NCBI RefSeq assembly: GCF_037975245.1
Contig: NC_092563.1
Location: forward strand, 828,501-892,500
Source: Apostichopus japonicus
Lineage: Eukaryota; Echinodermata; Holothuroidea; Aspidochirotida; Stichopodidae
DNA: 64,000 bases
Reading direction: 5' to 3'
The notes under the pieces: generated by a model
Told to the model about the DNA's origin: nothing
The model's input: only the letters and a program-made list of their open reading frames with translations
The model's database searches: none
Made by a program: the position numbers and the translations under genes
Part shown: positions 37,249 through 49,795 of the stretch, one piece after another
Layout: every line of letters begins with the position of its first letter
Numbering within the stretch: position 1 is the first letter of the stretch

Positions 37249-37802
37249 CAAAGATTGACTGAATATTTCATATTGACAGGCTTAGTTCTCCTCCCAGCAA
37301 GAGAAATTTTGACTTGATCATTCTTCAGGTCTTGTTTAGCAGACAACTGGAAAAACTGGCATCTTGCTGATACTAGTTCAAAGATATTAGGTGTTTGTAT
37401 TTTAGGTCAAATGAGTGGTAGCTGCCATGGTAATGGAATTTAACCTACGTTACCTAACCAGTAGGACCCATAGAAAACTCCCATGTTGCTTGCCTTACTT
37501 AGACCCTCTTTGCATGAATTCCTATGATCAACTTGAGCTAAACTGACATGATACCCATGTCTCGTGATTTGCTTGCCTTACTGAGTGTCTTTACAGTCTC
37601 AGAATCTTTTTGTTGGGCTAATGAAAATGAACATATGTTATATGAGCAGTCCAGCTCAGCATGCCTTACTAAGACTGTCTTTGTGGCTCTACACCCCCCC
37701 CCCACCCTCACTTTTGGTCTATTGAACATTTGTTGCATCTGCAGTAGGGACCAAGATAGTTCTCCATTTTGCTTATAGTTGCTTGTTGGGCTAATGGAAC
37801 TT

Positions 37803-37808
37803 AATAAA
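37803..37808 (+). terminator. LARS2: LARS2 polyadenylation signal
   Basis: AATAAA lies 555 bp beyond the LARS2 stop codon, with a T/G-rich stretch after it. It is the first canonical hexamer on this strand after the stop. Confidence 0.6.
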
Positions 37809-39083
37809 CTCATTATTTGAGTAGCAGCAGATTTCTGTTATTTTCACTTTCAGTCACCTTGCATTTTACAAGATGCATATATTTCCAACAAGCCTGTTGC
37901 CTGCTCTTATTACAACATGGTTGTGAGAAATCAACAATCAGTGTTTTTATTGCACTTGTAACAATATTTGGGAGGTTATCTGTATGTGTTTGGTAGAAAT
38001 AGCTGCAAAAAAACCCATCAAAACCATTTTAGTTTAACTTTATTTATATGTTTTTTACACAAGCTTGTTTGTTATCAAAGGAAAGCACTTCCATCATTTT
38101 AATGAAGGTATTCAACTAAAACGTAAATGTCTTATGGGCAGAACACAGCTGGACAATAAATAAAAAAATATAAACATTTTGAAGATATGTTAATTAGTTA
38201 TTCCTTGCATATGTTTTGACTTTAATATTACATCTTTGTTATGTAATATGCAAATTTACAGGTAGACATACAAATATAGATTTACAGTTACTCCCAATAT
38301 GAAATATTGAAGCAAATATATACTATAATCCAACCATATACCTGTATATCAGAATCAAAATCAGTGAAAAAATGCCAAATATTAAACAATTGACATACTC
38401 AACATAGAAATCAATTTTCAACAAATGGTTTCAACTTTAACAATAGAGTGCTTGTTCTCAATTGTAATTATTTTTGCTAATGAACAAAGAACATTGTTCA
38501 TGAATTTCCTTCAAAATAATTTCATACAGAATTTCAAGGATGTTTTCACCATGTGATCAAATGACATATATCGTTGATATATAAATAAAATGTGATGTCT
38601 TTACAGCCTCATGTTTTCAATCTCGACAATCTAACCCTGTTTTTTGATACTAGTGTACCTGTAGTACATAATCACACAGACATGATGATGTACTTTGTCC
38701 CAAGAATTTTGTTCAAAAAGAGTGCAGGGATAGGGATCAGTATGTTTGTGTGTATAATAGAATGTATAATAGGGCTTAAAAGGTGACCAGTGTGGTTAAG
38801 TTTCCCTTTAATGTGTGCCATAAAATGTTGTCATATTTACCAGGGAGTTGTTATGGAACAACTCCCTGTATTAACTCCAATTTTTTATAAAACATTAAAT
38901 ATGTTATGTTATTAAATTTGTTATGTACAACACAATTCTTTGTATGATCTTGTTGTCTGAGGAAATAACATTTCCCATTGCCCCTCAATGTTTGTGCCTC
39001 CCCACCCCCTCCCATGCCCTTCCCCCAATGCAACCCTCTTCCATCATGCTTGGAGGAAGGTATTGACGATGAAAATGGTTTAC
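37809..39083. other. Intergenic region between convergent LARS2 and zinc-finger genes
   Basis: AT-rich DNA with no conserved frame or RNA gene recognised. Either gene's 3'UTR may extend into it. Confidence 0.5.
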
Positions 39084-39089
39084 TTTATT
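39084..39089 (-). terminator. Zinc-finger gene polyadenylation signal
   Basis: AATAAA on the minus strand, 194 bp beyond the stop codon at 39283. Confidence 0.5.
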
Positions 39090-39282
39090 TCCTGCAAATT
39101 AACATTTGAAAGGTTATAAATTATATCAGTTAGCTTTTCCCTGTTTTGACATAAGTAGTATAGGAGTTGGATGGCCTGTAGAAATCTTGGTTTGATACTC
39201 CTCAACCTCAGCAATAGTCCTTCCAAAAAGTATGCTTCTAAGAATTCAGTCCTTCCAAACAGTATGTTTCTAAGAATTCAGC

Positions 39283-41467
39283 TTAGGGATGAAGTTCTTC
39301 CACCATATCTAGGTGATGCTGATCCACAACGTGGAATTCTTCTATAACTGCCTTTGCTGCTGCTTCTTCTACATGATCGACATGAAATGTTTCAACTAAC
39401 GAATTGCTCAACGATTCCGCAAAGGCATTGCAATTGTTCTCTTGAGCTTCAATGGAGTCTCCATGAACTTTGACCTGGTGTCTCAGTAAATGATGTTTCC
39501 TTGGGAAGCGGTTATTGCACTTTGAACAAGCAAATCGCTGTCCCTGAGTGGTGTGTGCTTGGTAATGTATTTTGCAAGGAACCTCCGACGTGAACCTGAA
39601 AGTGCACCCCTTGAACGGGCACGGATAGGGTCTGTCCAAAGAGTGGACTTTGACATGTTTCCTCAGAGAGGAATACATATTACCACAGATGTGGCAGAGG
39701 TGAGATTGTTTTGGATGGATTCTGTAATGTTTATTCAGTGCTTGTGTGTCACCTGACTGGAAGCTACAGAGAGAACATTTGATTTTACCGTACGATGCAT
39801 TCAGATGGTCCTTTTTATGACTCCACAGTAGATGCCAGCTCCTGAACGATCTCCCACACTCTTCGCACAGAAACCTCTTCACGTTCAGATGCTTATCTGT
39901 ATGAGCTTGAAGCTTGCTGTGCGTCGCAAATTGCTTGGAACAGTAAAGACAAGGCAGTCCGATTACGGCGCCACCAGTGGTGAGAGTCTTCTCTCGCACC
40001 CGTCTAGACCTTCTCTCTTTGTCTTTTATCTTTTGCTCTAAAAGCTTTGACCTGTACTCCTGGAAGGAAGTAATACCTGGCTCTGTGACACCAGAGATTG
40101 TCTTTATTCGCACACTTTTCATCTTCTCAGATGAACACCTGTCCATGATTTCGGACTGGTGAGAGTCCATCATGTGTACAATGAGGCGATCCAAACAGTA
40201 CTTTTCAAAAGCTTCACAATACAAACAGATGTAGACTTCCCGTAAGTACCTAATGTTCTTCCCTGAGCTCTCTTTCATTCCAACTTGAAAAAGGAAATCT
40301 TTCTCATACTTTGTTACATCCACAGAACTGTCCAGGATTGAGGAAAACCTTCGTTCCTCCAGGGAGACACCATCTCCTTTCTCACCGGTGAAATTGTTCA
40401 CCTCCGAATGAATCATTTCTTGCGTCTCATTTTGGGTACATGCTGTCTCTTGCAGGTTGTGTTGCATACTAATTGCATCCCTCCCCTGAAGGTTGTCATT
40501 CATCCCTTGAGCACATATTATTATGACCTTCCTGTGTCCGTCACGGGCAGTCGATGAAGCCACTGCCGTCGATGCAAATCTCTTAATCTGCGTAAGAGCC
40601 GTTGAACTTAACACTGGATTTCTTTTAGGGAGGCAACTTTCAGGAGGTTTAAAAGAAGCCGGAAAATGTGAATATAAAGCAGACTTTTGTGTCTCGTCTT
40701 TATCACTCCCTTCAACACAACTTTCATCACTTCTAATTAAAACGTTTCCAATGTTAGATATGTTCTCCATGCCATTGTACTTACAACTCTCAAGGACAGG
40801 TAAGGTCTGGTTTACAGATTGAGCGGGATCAGAGGGGTTCCCCTTTAAGCAATGTTCCCTGCCTTCGGTAGCCCTCTCCTTTCCTGTACAAACAAACGGA
40901 CTAATCTTCGATTCTGAAGAGGTCGATGTAGATGCATCTCTATCGCATGATAAAATAATATGTTCTGGAGCTCCCATATCTTTGCTATGAAGGTTAACAG
41001 CTTCGTCCAAGCCTTGCTGGGTAACACTATGTGGCTTGGAAGAGAGGCAAGAAACTTCATCCAGGTTATCTGGTAGGATCTCCTCAGAGGTTAAAGTCTG
41101 CACATTATGGAAGTAGAGGTAGTGGTGATGAATGGATTCTTGTGAAAGTTCCTTTGTCTTGCATAACAGACAAAAATATATCCCATTCCAAGTGTCATCT
41201 GACATGAAAGGAAAAGAGATCACATATCAGGTGAAATATAATACATATATTTTATTTGAAAAACTAATTTATACAGGAGAACAGTGAGTGAGTAACCAAG
41301 TAAGTTTCCTTACGAGATATTTTGTGCCGCAGAAAATCCCCAGCCTCGTTACAAGCAATGTCGCATAGTCCACAGACGAAAATATCTAACTTGGTCTGCT
41401 GCACGCTGCTGAGTGGAGTAGTCTCATCAAGACCCTGTTCTGTAGTTTCCTTACTGCCTTCATTCAT
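39283..41467 (-). CDS. C2H2 zinc-finger protein, nine fingers, two coding exons
   Basis: Probable nuclear DNA-binding protein. Exons 41467-41314 and 41198-39283 (donor C|GTAAGG, acceptor TGTCAG) give 689 aa. The junction creates His52, the fourth zinc ligand of finger 1 (C32-C35-H48-H52, spacing C-x2-C-x12-H-x3-H), which strongly supports this splice. Finger 2 follows at once (C61, C64, H77, H82). After a long Ser/Glu-rich acidic linker, an isolated finger (residues about 376-397) and a basic KDKERRSRRVREK stretch lead to six clustered fingers (about 466-632), one of CX4C type (CPFKGC). The C-terminus is acidic. No KRAB, BTB or SCAN domain was seen. I do not recognise a named orthologue. Confidence 0.9.
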
Positions 41468-43112
41468 CTTTTACTTGTCACTTTGAATCTAAATGAAGAA
41501 ATTGAAAAGAGTAATTCACAGTCAATATTATTTGAAACAAATTTCATGAAGAACAACACTGTAACTGTAAACCTGCAAAGAAAAGTCATATTTTATTTGC
41601 TCATGAGAAAATTACACAAAGCAAACACAGATTTACATGCCAAACCTTTTCAAGTAAAGGATTAGAAAGATAATAATACCCCATCAGCCAGGAACTGATC
41701 TTAAAGTGGAAGTAACATAAAACAAATGTGAAATCTGAGCATTTGTTGCATTTGTTTATTGGGATGTGGTCACATCCTGTATTAATCCAACCTCATGCAG
41801 TTTCAACACATCCCTACATCAATACTTGTTTCTAGTATTCTACTTCGACTGACCATGAATGATACAGTATATATCATGTAATGTTGCATTCAAAATCATT
41901 CAAGATCAAGTATGGTTTCTCTGGTTCAATACGCTTGGATATCAGTTGTGGCAGGGTTATCAAGCAATATTTATACATAATATGTATACGTCCATTGGTG
42001 AATCCCATATGCCCTTTTACTAATATCAGAAATTTCTGTTTGTTGGGGAGCTGGTTGCGGAAGTAAATTGTAGCGAATCTGGTGCCTACACAAAGTTTGG
42101 GCATATGTCCATGGCAATACATCTCCACTCAAATTGCGGTGAAATAATCAAGTTAAAGGAAAGTTACAATAGCTTAGCAAACCTTTATCTCATTCTGTTA
42201 AGCAAGCGGTCAAATGGATTTTGCGTCTGAAATCTACATTTCTACACTCTTTTGACATAAGTCGGTAGCAGCATACTGGTTACCGTGATTGGGATCGAAC
42301 GGTGCAAAGTTACTACGTTTGGGAACGATAATGAAATTACACGTTCAGACCTATTGAGCGCAGAAAGCGCATAAACAAAATCATCGCTGATGCATCAAGA
42401 AGTTGCCATCGCATGAAAAACTCGCATGAACAGCGATCGCAGCACCAAAATCAATCGCAGCATAAAAACAATCATGTTACAAAACTCATTCTCAGCAGGA
42501 AAATAATCGTGTTATCGTAAACGATCATAGCATCAAAAATGTTCTTCCATATTTTGAAAAGTTCCATTTAGATCAAAATATTTCATAAATATAATTTATC
42601 TCAAAATATTTCCAAGCTATCTCCAAACAATGTTACTGTTAGGTGTCTTAAATGGAAATTTCTATATAAAATATGACATTGATATTAAAACAGACATCAT
42701 AAATTTAATATGGTCAATTTATAACTGTAAACTTTGAATACAAGTTGGGATTTTGTTCCTTACGGTTATCTCTATCACAATTAAGTCATTTTATGATGAC
42801 TTTCGGATGTACACCGTTTTTTCAACCTCACACAGATTATTTATTAGCAAAACCATTGCGTTTAGAGCTATAGACCTAATGTAAAGTCTAGCTACTATGC
42901 CTCGGAATGCACCTTTTTATGTTTTTTTCTTCTTTTTCTGAGGATGATCCCCGAGCCCCCTTGTGGGAGTCGGCTTCAAATTTCATATAATCATTGGTTC
43001 GCCTACGGCCCTTCCTCAAATGTTTATAGGCCCCTATCTAAATCAGGGTGGAATGTTGAATTCTCCTGCCCCACCTAAACATGAAATCCTGTGCACGCCA
43101 CCGGGGAATAGT
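41468..43112. other. Upstream of zinc-finger gene; no gene
   Basis: No conserved coding frame. 42370-42545 is locally richer in CG and repeats ATCGCAGCA-type and AATCATG-type words. 42940-43085 has poly-C/G-bounded transposon-like wording (GAGCCCCCTTGTGGGAG, CACGCCACCGGGG). Confidence 0.4.
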
Positions 43113-43365
43113 TAACCCTGCGGCAATGCCCGATTACATGCTCATCACTATATATGTCTACCTCTACAATTTAATAACAAAACGTTGCAAAGAAATGTGG
43201 AACTACCATTCAATTTCTTTGGGAACTAAAACTGTGAGAGCCGCGGTCGAAATACAAAGATAGCCCTACTTGCAAATGCAAATTAGTTAAAAGACTACAT
43301 ATCATTAAGATGCCCATTGGGAAAGAATAGCTGGTTGAAACGACAGCTGATTCAACTAGGGTACG
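43113..43365 (+). pseudogene. Decayed genomic copy of LARS2 last exon and intron edge
   Basis: ACCCTGCGGCAATGCC...TTACATG...CATCAC...TTAATAACAAAAC parallels LARS2 intron 17/exon 18 from about 37006. After about 50 extra bases, TTGCAAATGCAAATTAGTTA, AAAGACT, ATTGGGAAAGAATAGCTGG and CAACTAGGGT align in order with exon 18 (CTGGCAAATGAAAATCAGCT, AAAAGACTTC, GTTGGGAAAGAACATCTG, CATCTAGGGT). Stops interrupt the frame. Intron sequence is included and no poly-A follows, so this is a DNA duplication rather than a processed copy. Confidence 0.75.
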
Positions 43366-44910
43366 TGTACACCTTCACACTTGATATAGGATTCTATCCC
43401 AGTTTGCCTATTATTTCCGTGGTTTACATGTATACGTAATGTACTATGCGGTTAATGTTCATATTAACAGTACAAACTGAAGCCTCGCGATTTGGTGTTG
43501 CGTATTCGTGAACTCGAGGGTACCGCATTATAATAAAGATGATATCGTCGGCAACTTTTAATCACTTATCTTGCCTTTGAAAGCAGACCTCCTACCTTTG
43601 ATGCGCATATTTGATTGCTTATTGTACAGAAAATAGCAAAGAAATTCGAATGACCTTGCGGCTCTGAATAGGAATTAGAATTTGAAAATAGTCAGGTAGC
43701 ACCATGATACTTGATACTGATAGAGCAGAATATTCTGCTCTATGGGTGGCACCAGGCCTAACCTAGACCTAGCTACTGCAGTAGCGCAGAGTGAAGGCTG
43801 AGAAGCCTTTGCTACTTCCGGTGGGTTGGTTTTTCAACATTCATAAACATTACTGGTAATCCATGGCATTCAGTTCATGGATACTAGAAATCATCTTTGT
43901 TTTTTGTTCAACATGTTTTCTTTTATACCGCAGTTAGTTAGTAGGCCTAACGTACTAAGTTATAGTAGGTACTAGCAGTAGTAGTAGGCTAGTACTGGCC
44001 TAGTTTAGTAACTTGGAAGTAATCAATATGGCCCTAAGGTAAGGGGCCTGGTCAAGGTCAGAACAGTTTTTACTATGACTAACTTGTCAGAGTGAACTAC
44101 TAGGCTGGGCCTGTGACCAGATATTGATGTAATGTTACCAAATCCTTGAACCTACACCTTGATGGTACAGGCTTGTTCTGACAGTCTTCACAATCACAGC
44201 ATGCATATGCCTAGGCCTAAATCAGAAAAAAAAAATCAGCATGTTGACAGAACTGATGTTTTTATGGACACAAATCTTTCAGGTTTCCCCAAACCTCAAA
44301 TGTTGATCTGCATTATATATCTTTTCTGTTTTGTCAATTGTTTATGTAGATTTATTTCCGATCTTCTGAGATTTTTGACAAACATCTATCCACACTTCAC
44401 ACAACTTCTTTTGGAGCCCATCCACCTATACTAGGTGATTTAATGTGTGCTCAGATGTATAACTCAAGAGACCAAGTTTGGACAGCCTTTGTATGGTGTT
44501 TGCTTTTCTTCAAACCAGGAGACTAACACTACTGTGGCTTATATTCCTTGATTTAAAACTACTATTAGCCCTGCAATATAGTTATTTGTTTAAAACAAAC
44601 TTAACCTAGTAAATGGTTTACAGTGTAGTATCAAGTCAAGGCCTTCTCACACAACTTTTACAAAATTTAACCCCTTGTGATTGGTAACTTGCCACACCCA
44701 AGCAACCAAGTGTGCACAATTCAAAAAAGTTGCTCCCATGCAGGGCATTACAGAGCATCACATCAAAGTAGGCTATATGCCAGATTTTTCTTTCTTTTCC
44801 CATCTTTTTGGAACCACCTTATGAGGAGAAACAAATCCAGTCATCACCATTAACAAATTTGATAAGAGTTCAATGCCTTTAAAGGCATTGCATCATAATT
44901 ATGATGAACA
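43366..44910. other. Intergenic; possible promoter zone for right-hand gene
   Basis: CACTTCCGG-like CTACTTCCGGTGGG near 43815 resembles an ETS site. At 44029, ATGGCCCTAAG|GTAAGG would make a tiny first coding exon with a good donor, but no matching next exon was found. Two perfect palindromes, AATGCCTTTAAAGGCATT and ATCATAATTATGAT, lie side by side at about 44872-44905. Confidence 0.35.
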
Positions 44911-45552
44911 ATTTTTGGGTGTTACTAAAACGAATGACAATTGCGTTACACATAACGAATGACAATATGTTGTACACACTAAAAAATTGCGTTGACTAAA
45001 ACGAATGACAGTAATGACAGAACAGACATTTGCTTCAACCGGATATCACAGTTCAGACTTCGTGGGCATCTAGATCTAGTAAAGTACGGACAAGATAAAA
45101 ACGCACCTTATAGTAAGCGAAATTGTAAGTCTGATTTAAAAAAAAAAATTTAACGTCATTTTTCCGATATTAATTGTTAGAAACTAACAATACTATAATC
45201 TTGAAACGGCTTCAGATATATTTCTATATAAATCTACAGAGGTAAAAAGCACAGCACTCAAGCGCATTCTCACACACAAACTTTCCCCGTAGTTTCTATC
45301 CGTAAATTACACCAAAACCCTGCAACCACGTAACATGCGATTTCCTCAAATCATTTTTGCGCAGAAAACCAATAACCGCATTTACTCCTCTCCGTTAATC
45401 ATTCTATCTCCACTCAACACTTTCCTTCGTTGTCCTTCGTTGTCATTCGTTGTCATTCGCTGTCATTCGCTGTCATTCGCAAAGGATAATTAACCCTGTA
45501 CAAAGTCAATTGTCATTCGCTGTCATTCGTTTTAGTTTGTCCCCAATTTTTC
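44911..45552. mobile_element. TIR element with many subterminal CGAATGACA repeats
   Basis: The left end has TTTTTGGGTGTTACTAAAAC then GAATGACA; the right end is its inverse, TGTCATTCGTTTTAG then TTTGTCCCCAATTTTT. CTAAAACGAATGACA is identical at both ends. CGAATGACA or near variants occur four times on the left. TGTCATTCG or close variants (TGTCCTTCG, TGTCATTCGC) occur eight times on the right (45428-45519). No transposase frame was seen and no target-site duplication could be fixed. Family unknown. Confidence 0.6.
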
Positions 45553-48457
45553 CATATGTACCTGTACATACAAGATCCATTTGGGAGGTAGCATGTTTTA
45601 CATGTTCCTTCATATACTAGACTGAAGGTTTGAGTCAGTCTAAAGATGTAATCACACAGTCACAAGTGTTTAAGGTTTTAACCTTTTACCGTTGCATATT
45701 TTATTTTTTTTGGTCAATATATTGAAAAGAATACACAATGTATGAGATTGTTCAGGTATTTGAATAATATTTATCCTCTGTGCATTTTATGTGATTGTTA
45801 CCCATGAACAAACGTTTGCATCCTTTGCCAAAATCATTAAAACAATCAAATGCTTTTGTCATATATCATTGCTATTTATCATATATGTCTAAGTTTTCCT
45901 GTCTATCAGCTCACCATATTTTGTTGTTGTTCTAGCTTTCCTTTTATATTTTATTTCCTCTTCTAAACAAAGTGAAGAATATTTGATCTTATCTTCCACC
46001 TACACTCAGAGAACTATGACCTAGGTGTGTCCAAACAAAATGTTGACTTTTAGTGATATGTTACCTAGGTGTACACATCTAGACTCAATATTTAATCTTC
46101 CTCATTTAGCTGATGATAGACACTCTGTGACAACATTGTTGACCTTCAGATACCATCAAGTTAAGAAGAATTGTTTTGAAAGCCCTTTCCCAACTTTTGA
46201 AGTACATATCTGTACTGTCAGGAAGTAACAGTTACATGAACTGTGTACCAATTACTTTTGATATTCACAAGAGATTTGAACTCTTTTCTTGAGTTGAATT
46301 TTATATGTATGCACCTGTTTATCTTTCAGCTTCCCCACCCCCTTCCCCCCACATCATTCCCTTCCTCTCCCTCATGCACATATATGACTATAAAATAATC
46401 CATTATTAATCAATACTGTGATGCAACAGATGTTTTTATACTTGACTTGTAATGAGCCCATACTCATACATGTATTTGTTGTGTACTATGTAACCCCCCA
46501 CCCCTCCCCTTCCCCTAATGAAGTTTTCAACATACTCAGGGCATGTTGAAAATCTATTGTATTGCAGATACTAGTTCAAGGCCAACTGCTGGTACTCTGA
46601 CTTAGAGCCTTGTACTCAAACTCTTACTCATAACAAGGGGAATTCTACCTGTACTTGTAATCTGTGTTTTTCCTATTTCCAGTTTTAAGTTTGTTTAGTA
46701 CCTCAAGAAAGACTCTCAATTATGTAGGCCCCAGTTATATCCTGAAACCATAAGATCATTAAAATTTTGAAATATAATATTTTACCTCTTCACATGAAAA
46801 TTTCCACGTAAGTGCATTAATTACAGGACAGTGATTACACAACCTAAATGAAACATTTCAATTCATGCAGACAACCTAACAGGCAACTGAAAAAAAGGTT
46901 AACACAATTAGAAGGACTTGTATCGATTTCCAACTAGATGTACCCTGTATGGACAAAAACAATCAGAGCATAACAAGCTGTCACTTATGCACTTATTTCT
47001 GTAATAACTTAAAAGTTGTTTAAATATCTCTGACAAATTTCACATTAGAAAATTCTCTTTGTCTTGTTAGGCGTATACATGCATTACCGTTGATGTCATG
47101 ATGTATAGCAGGGCTCTGTGTCAAAAAGTCCTTCATTTCATCAAACTGAAAAATTAGTTTTGACATTGATAGAGATAAGAAGATTAGAGAGCAGTAGGTT
47201 TGTTTTTGATGGGTGATGTTTGCTCACCTTGTTCTTAACAGCAATTTGTTATTCCAAGTTTATGATTTATGATGGCTGTATGTCATTTATCTTTTACTTC
47301 CTTTTACTAGAATGACTGAGTATAGATTAGCACATCTTAATTCTTGTAAGAGTCTGTTATATTAATTGTATTTGCTGTTGAAACCTCAATTGAGTAGTTA
47401 AGATTATCAAATTGACTGATGTGTAATTATGTCCTATGGTTGTGGCTACATATGAACTCATCAAGTGAGGGTTTGATAGATGTTTTGTGCTTTAAATTTG
47501 GTTTTTACAGTAGTTTCAACATTTTAGGTTATCCAGGCCCTGAAATTCAGGCTATTAACTGGCTGTAAAACACCATTAGATTTCAGTAGAAAGCAAAATG
47601 CACTGGAACTTTTTTTGCCATTAGATATTAAGAACAATAACACACAATAACTTGGGTAACATTCATCTGTACAAACTTGGCATGATTTCTGTACCAAACT
47701 TAAGCCCAATTTCACTGTTTACTATCAGCAAGTTGAAGTGTGCTATTGAAGTAATATGTTTGCTGCAGTTCAGGCAAATGAATGCCAGTGTGAAATTAAT
47801 TTAAGCCGTTTACATTTCTTCGGGAAGAAACTGAAAATCTAAGCCTGTGATCACTATTTTCAAATGAACTCTTCTTTTGAAGTATGAAATCAAGCAGCCA
47901 TGTGTTTTTGTGTTTGTCAAAGAAATAACAATACATAATTCAGAATGATAGTTTGGAAAACCATATTATTCTCCCAAACACTACACCATTATAATAAAGT
48001 TATCTCAACTGAAAAGCATGGTAAATTTCCTCCAATTAACACACTCCAAAGTTCATGAGCTTGTTAATCAATTTGGCAGTCATGGGCTAAAATGATGTGC
48101 AAAAGTCAATTATTTTGAAATTTTCTGCTTGCTTGACCTCTTTTGGATGTGCTTAAATAACTATATGACAAACTGTCTGTGCAAGTGTATGCATTGATTA
48201 AAATCAGATTCATGAATCATTTCTTCATTATTCTTAACTTAATTGGTGGAACAAATCTGTGGAGATTTTGTCATATAACAGTCAAAATACATTTTCTGAA
48301 TGTGTTTAATTCTTTTATCAGAGTTATTCATGCAGTCTAAAGCTCAAGTAATGTTTGTTTTGAATTTATGATTTTTTTCTGTCTCCACTTCCCTGTATAT
48401 TGCACAATTTTATATTTTTATGATAATCTTTACCTCAGGATTTATTTTCCTTTGCAG
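45553..48457. other. AT-rich region; no gene
   Basis: No conserved frame. A segment at 47530-47620 (GAAATTCAGGCTATTAACTGG and following) resembles 52475-52560 (GAAATTCAGGCTATGAACTGG), suggesting an unnamed old repeat family. Confidence 0.45.
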
Positions 48458-49795
48458 AGTACATTTTTACATCATTCCACAGGGCAGATTGCACAACTTG
48501 TGGAATTGCTGAAAATGGGAAACAGAGGGAACATTCATCTTCTGCTGTGGAAGATTCAGGGCAATGCAAGTCCAAAGTCAGTGGCAGGTGCGTACAGTAG
48601 CTAGGAATTTGCCAAGGGAGGGGTGAACCTGTAGGCAAACTACCGGAGCCGTAGATACGGCATTGCAAACTATCTAAGCGTAGCGCCACCATGGATTGGG
48701 GCGAAGCGTACAAAAAAAATTCCTCCCAGATCTCTGGAAATGGCACTTCCCAGGCCTGGTGAGTTGCATATTAGCATTTTCTCTTTTGAAATTACTAGCG
48801 ATATCAAGAATACATACAATAAAAAATATGCTCAAGGGGGGGCTACACGCCTGGTTAGTAGCCTGAAACACTCGTCATTCCTAAGTTTTTTATCTGACTA
48901 CAGCCCATCTGTATAGGCTCATGGCCTAAAACAAATCAGTCCAGGGAAACTTTGAATAACCCCCACCCCCCTCACTAGTGACAGTAGTAATTATGTGACT
49001 ATTTGAAAAGAGCAAAGCATACATGTCCACAAGGTTTCCCATTACGCCTCATTACATTTAATTAAAGAAAAACAACTTACAAATCCATGGAAATCCTTGA
49101 GCCGATTAAAGTTACATGGAAATTCATCTAATTGTTTCACATTACAGAATGTTCCTGATTGGATCCTGTATTGGGCGTCTAACTTCAGGAGGTGTCATGA
49201 AACAACTGATTAACGAGGTAAAAATATGAAATGATCAGTTCTTGGTTTCACAGTTTATCATCAAGCAATCGTCGTTTCACTGATTTTTTTTTTTTTTTTT
49301 TTTTTTAGAGGGGGGGGGGGGGAAGTGCGATTGGAATTAGGAAATTATGAATCTGAGTTTGTCCTTATCTAACCATGAAACAAGATATAGATACCAATTT
49401 ATAGCCTTGGCATTATTGTTGAACATATATTGGTACATGTAGGAGTTTCTTAGGGCAATGTTAAACCTTGACAAAGGCTTGAAGAATATCCCTTTGAGGT
49501 GTTAGCAAGTATTGTTTTAAAATGATTAGAGAAGCCGGCATGCGAATCTACTGCAAAAACAAGTGGCAAAAAGGACTTTCACACCTGTGGCAGTCCCCAC
49601 CAAAGAATAAGTTATGAAAATGTTGGCAGTCTCTTACCAAAGCTTTTGCGAGTATCACAGCAGGAAGGAGTGATGATGTTTGACCTCGAGTTTACTGTCC
49701 ACTCCCGACCCTCAACCTCAAACGTCAAGTGGTTGGTCAATCACGGAGGGCCTAAGGTTACGACCTGCCAGATATCACTGCCCGCTATCATATGA
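48458..49795 (+). CDS. Putative three-exon gene end of unknown function
   Basis: Three segments, 48458-48587, 49148-49217 and 49664-49795, have AG acceptors and GT donors and stay in one frame across both junctions. They encode about 109 residues, including CTTCGIAENGKQREHSSSAV, MFLIGSCIGRLTSGGVMKQL and MMFDLEFTVHSRPSTSNVKW, then a stop. The first segment enters in phase 1, so earlier exons would be needed and were not found. The first donor (GTGCGT) lies at the edge of a transposon-like element. No family was recognised, and chance frame agreement cannot be excluded. AATAAA at 50643 could end the transcript. Alternatively this is non-coding RNA or nothing. Confidence 0.3.
48585..48853. mobile_element. 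Short hAT-like element related to the one at 18114
   Basis: The ends CAGGTGCGTA and TACACGCCTG are imperfect inverted repeats. The flanks GTCAGTGG (48577-48584) and GTTAGTAG (48854-48861) agree at six of eight positions. The interior CTATCTAAGCGTAGCGCCAC at 48670 and GGCACTTCCC near 48738 match the 18114 element in the same order. Confidence 0.6.
49285..49323 (+). repeat. Poly-T then poly-G tract
   Basis: About 20 T followed after AGA by about 14 G. This may be the edge of an eroded element; no partner end was identified. Confidence 0.6.
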
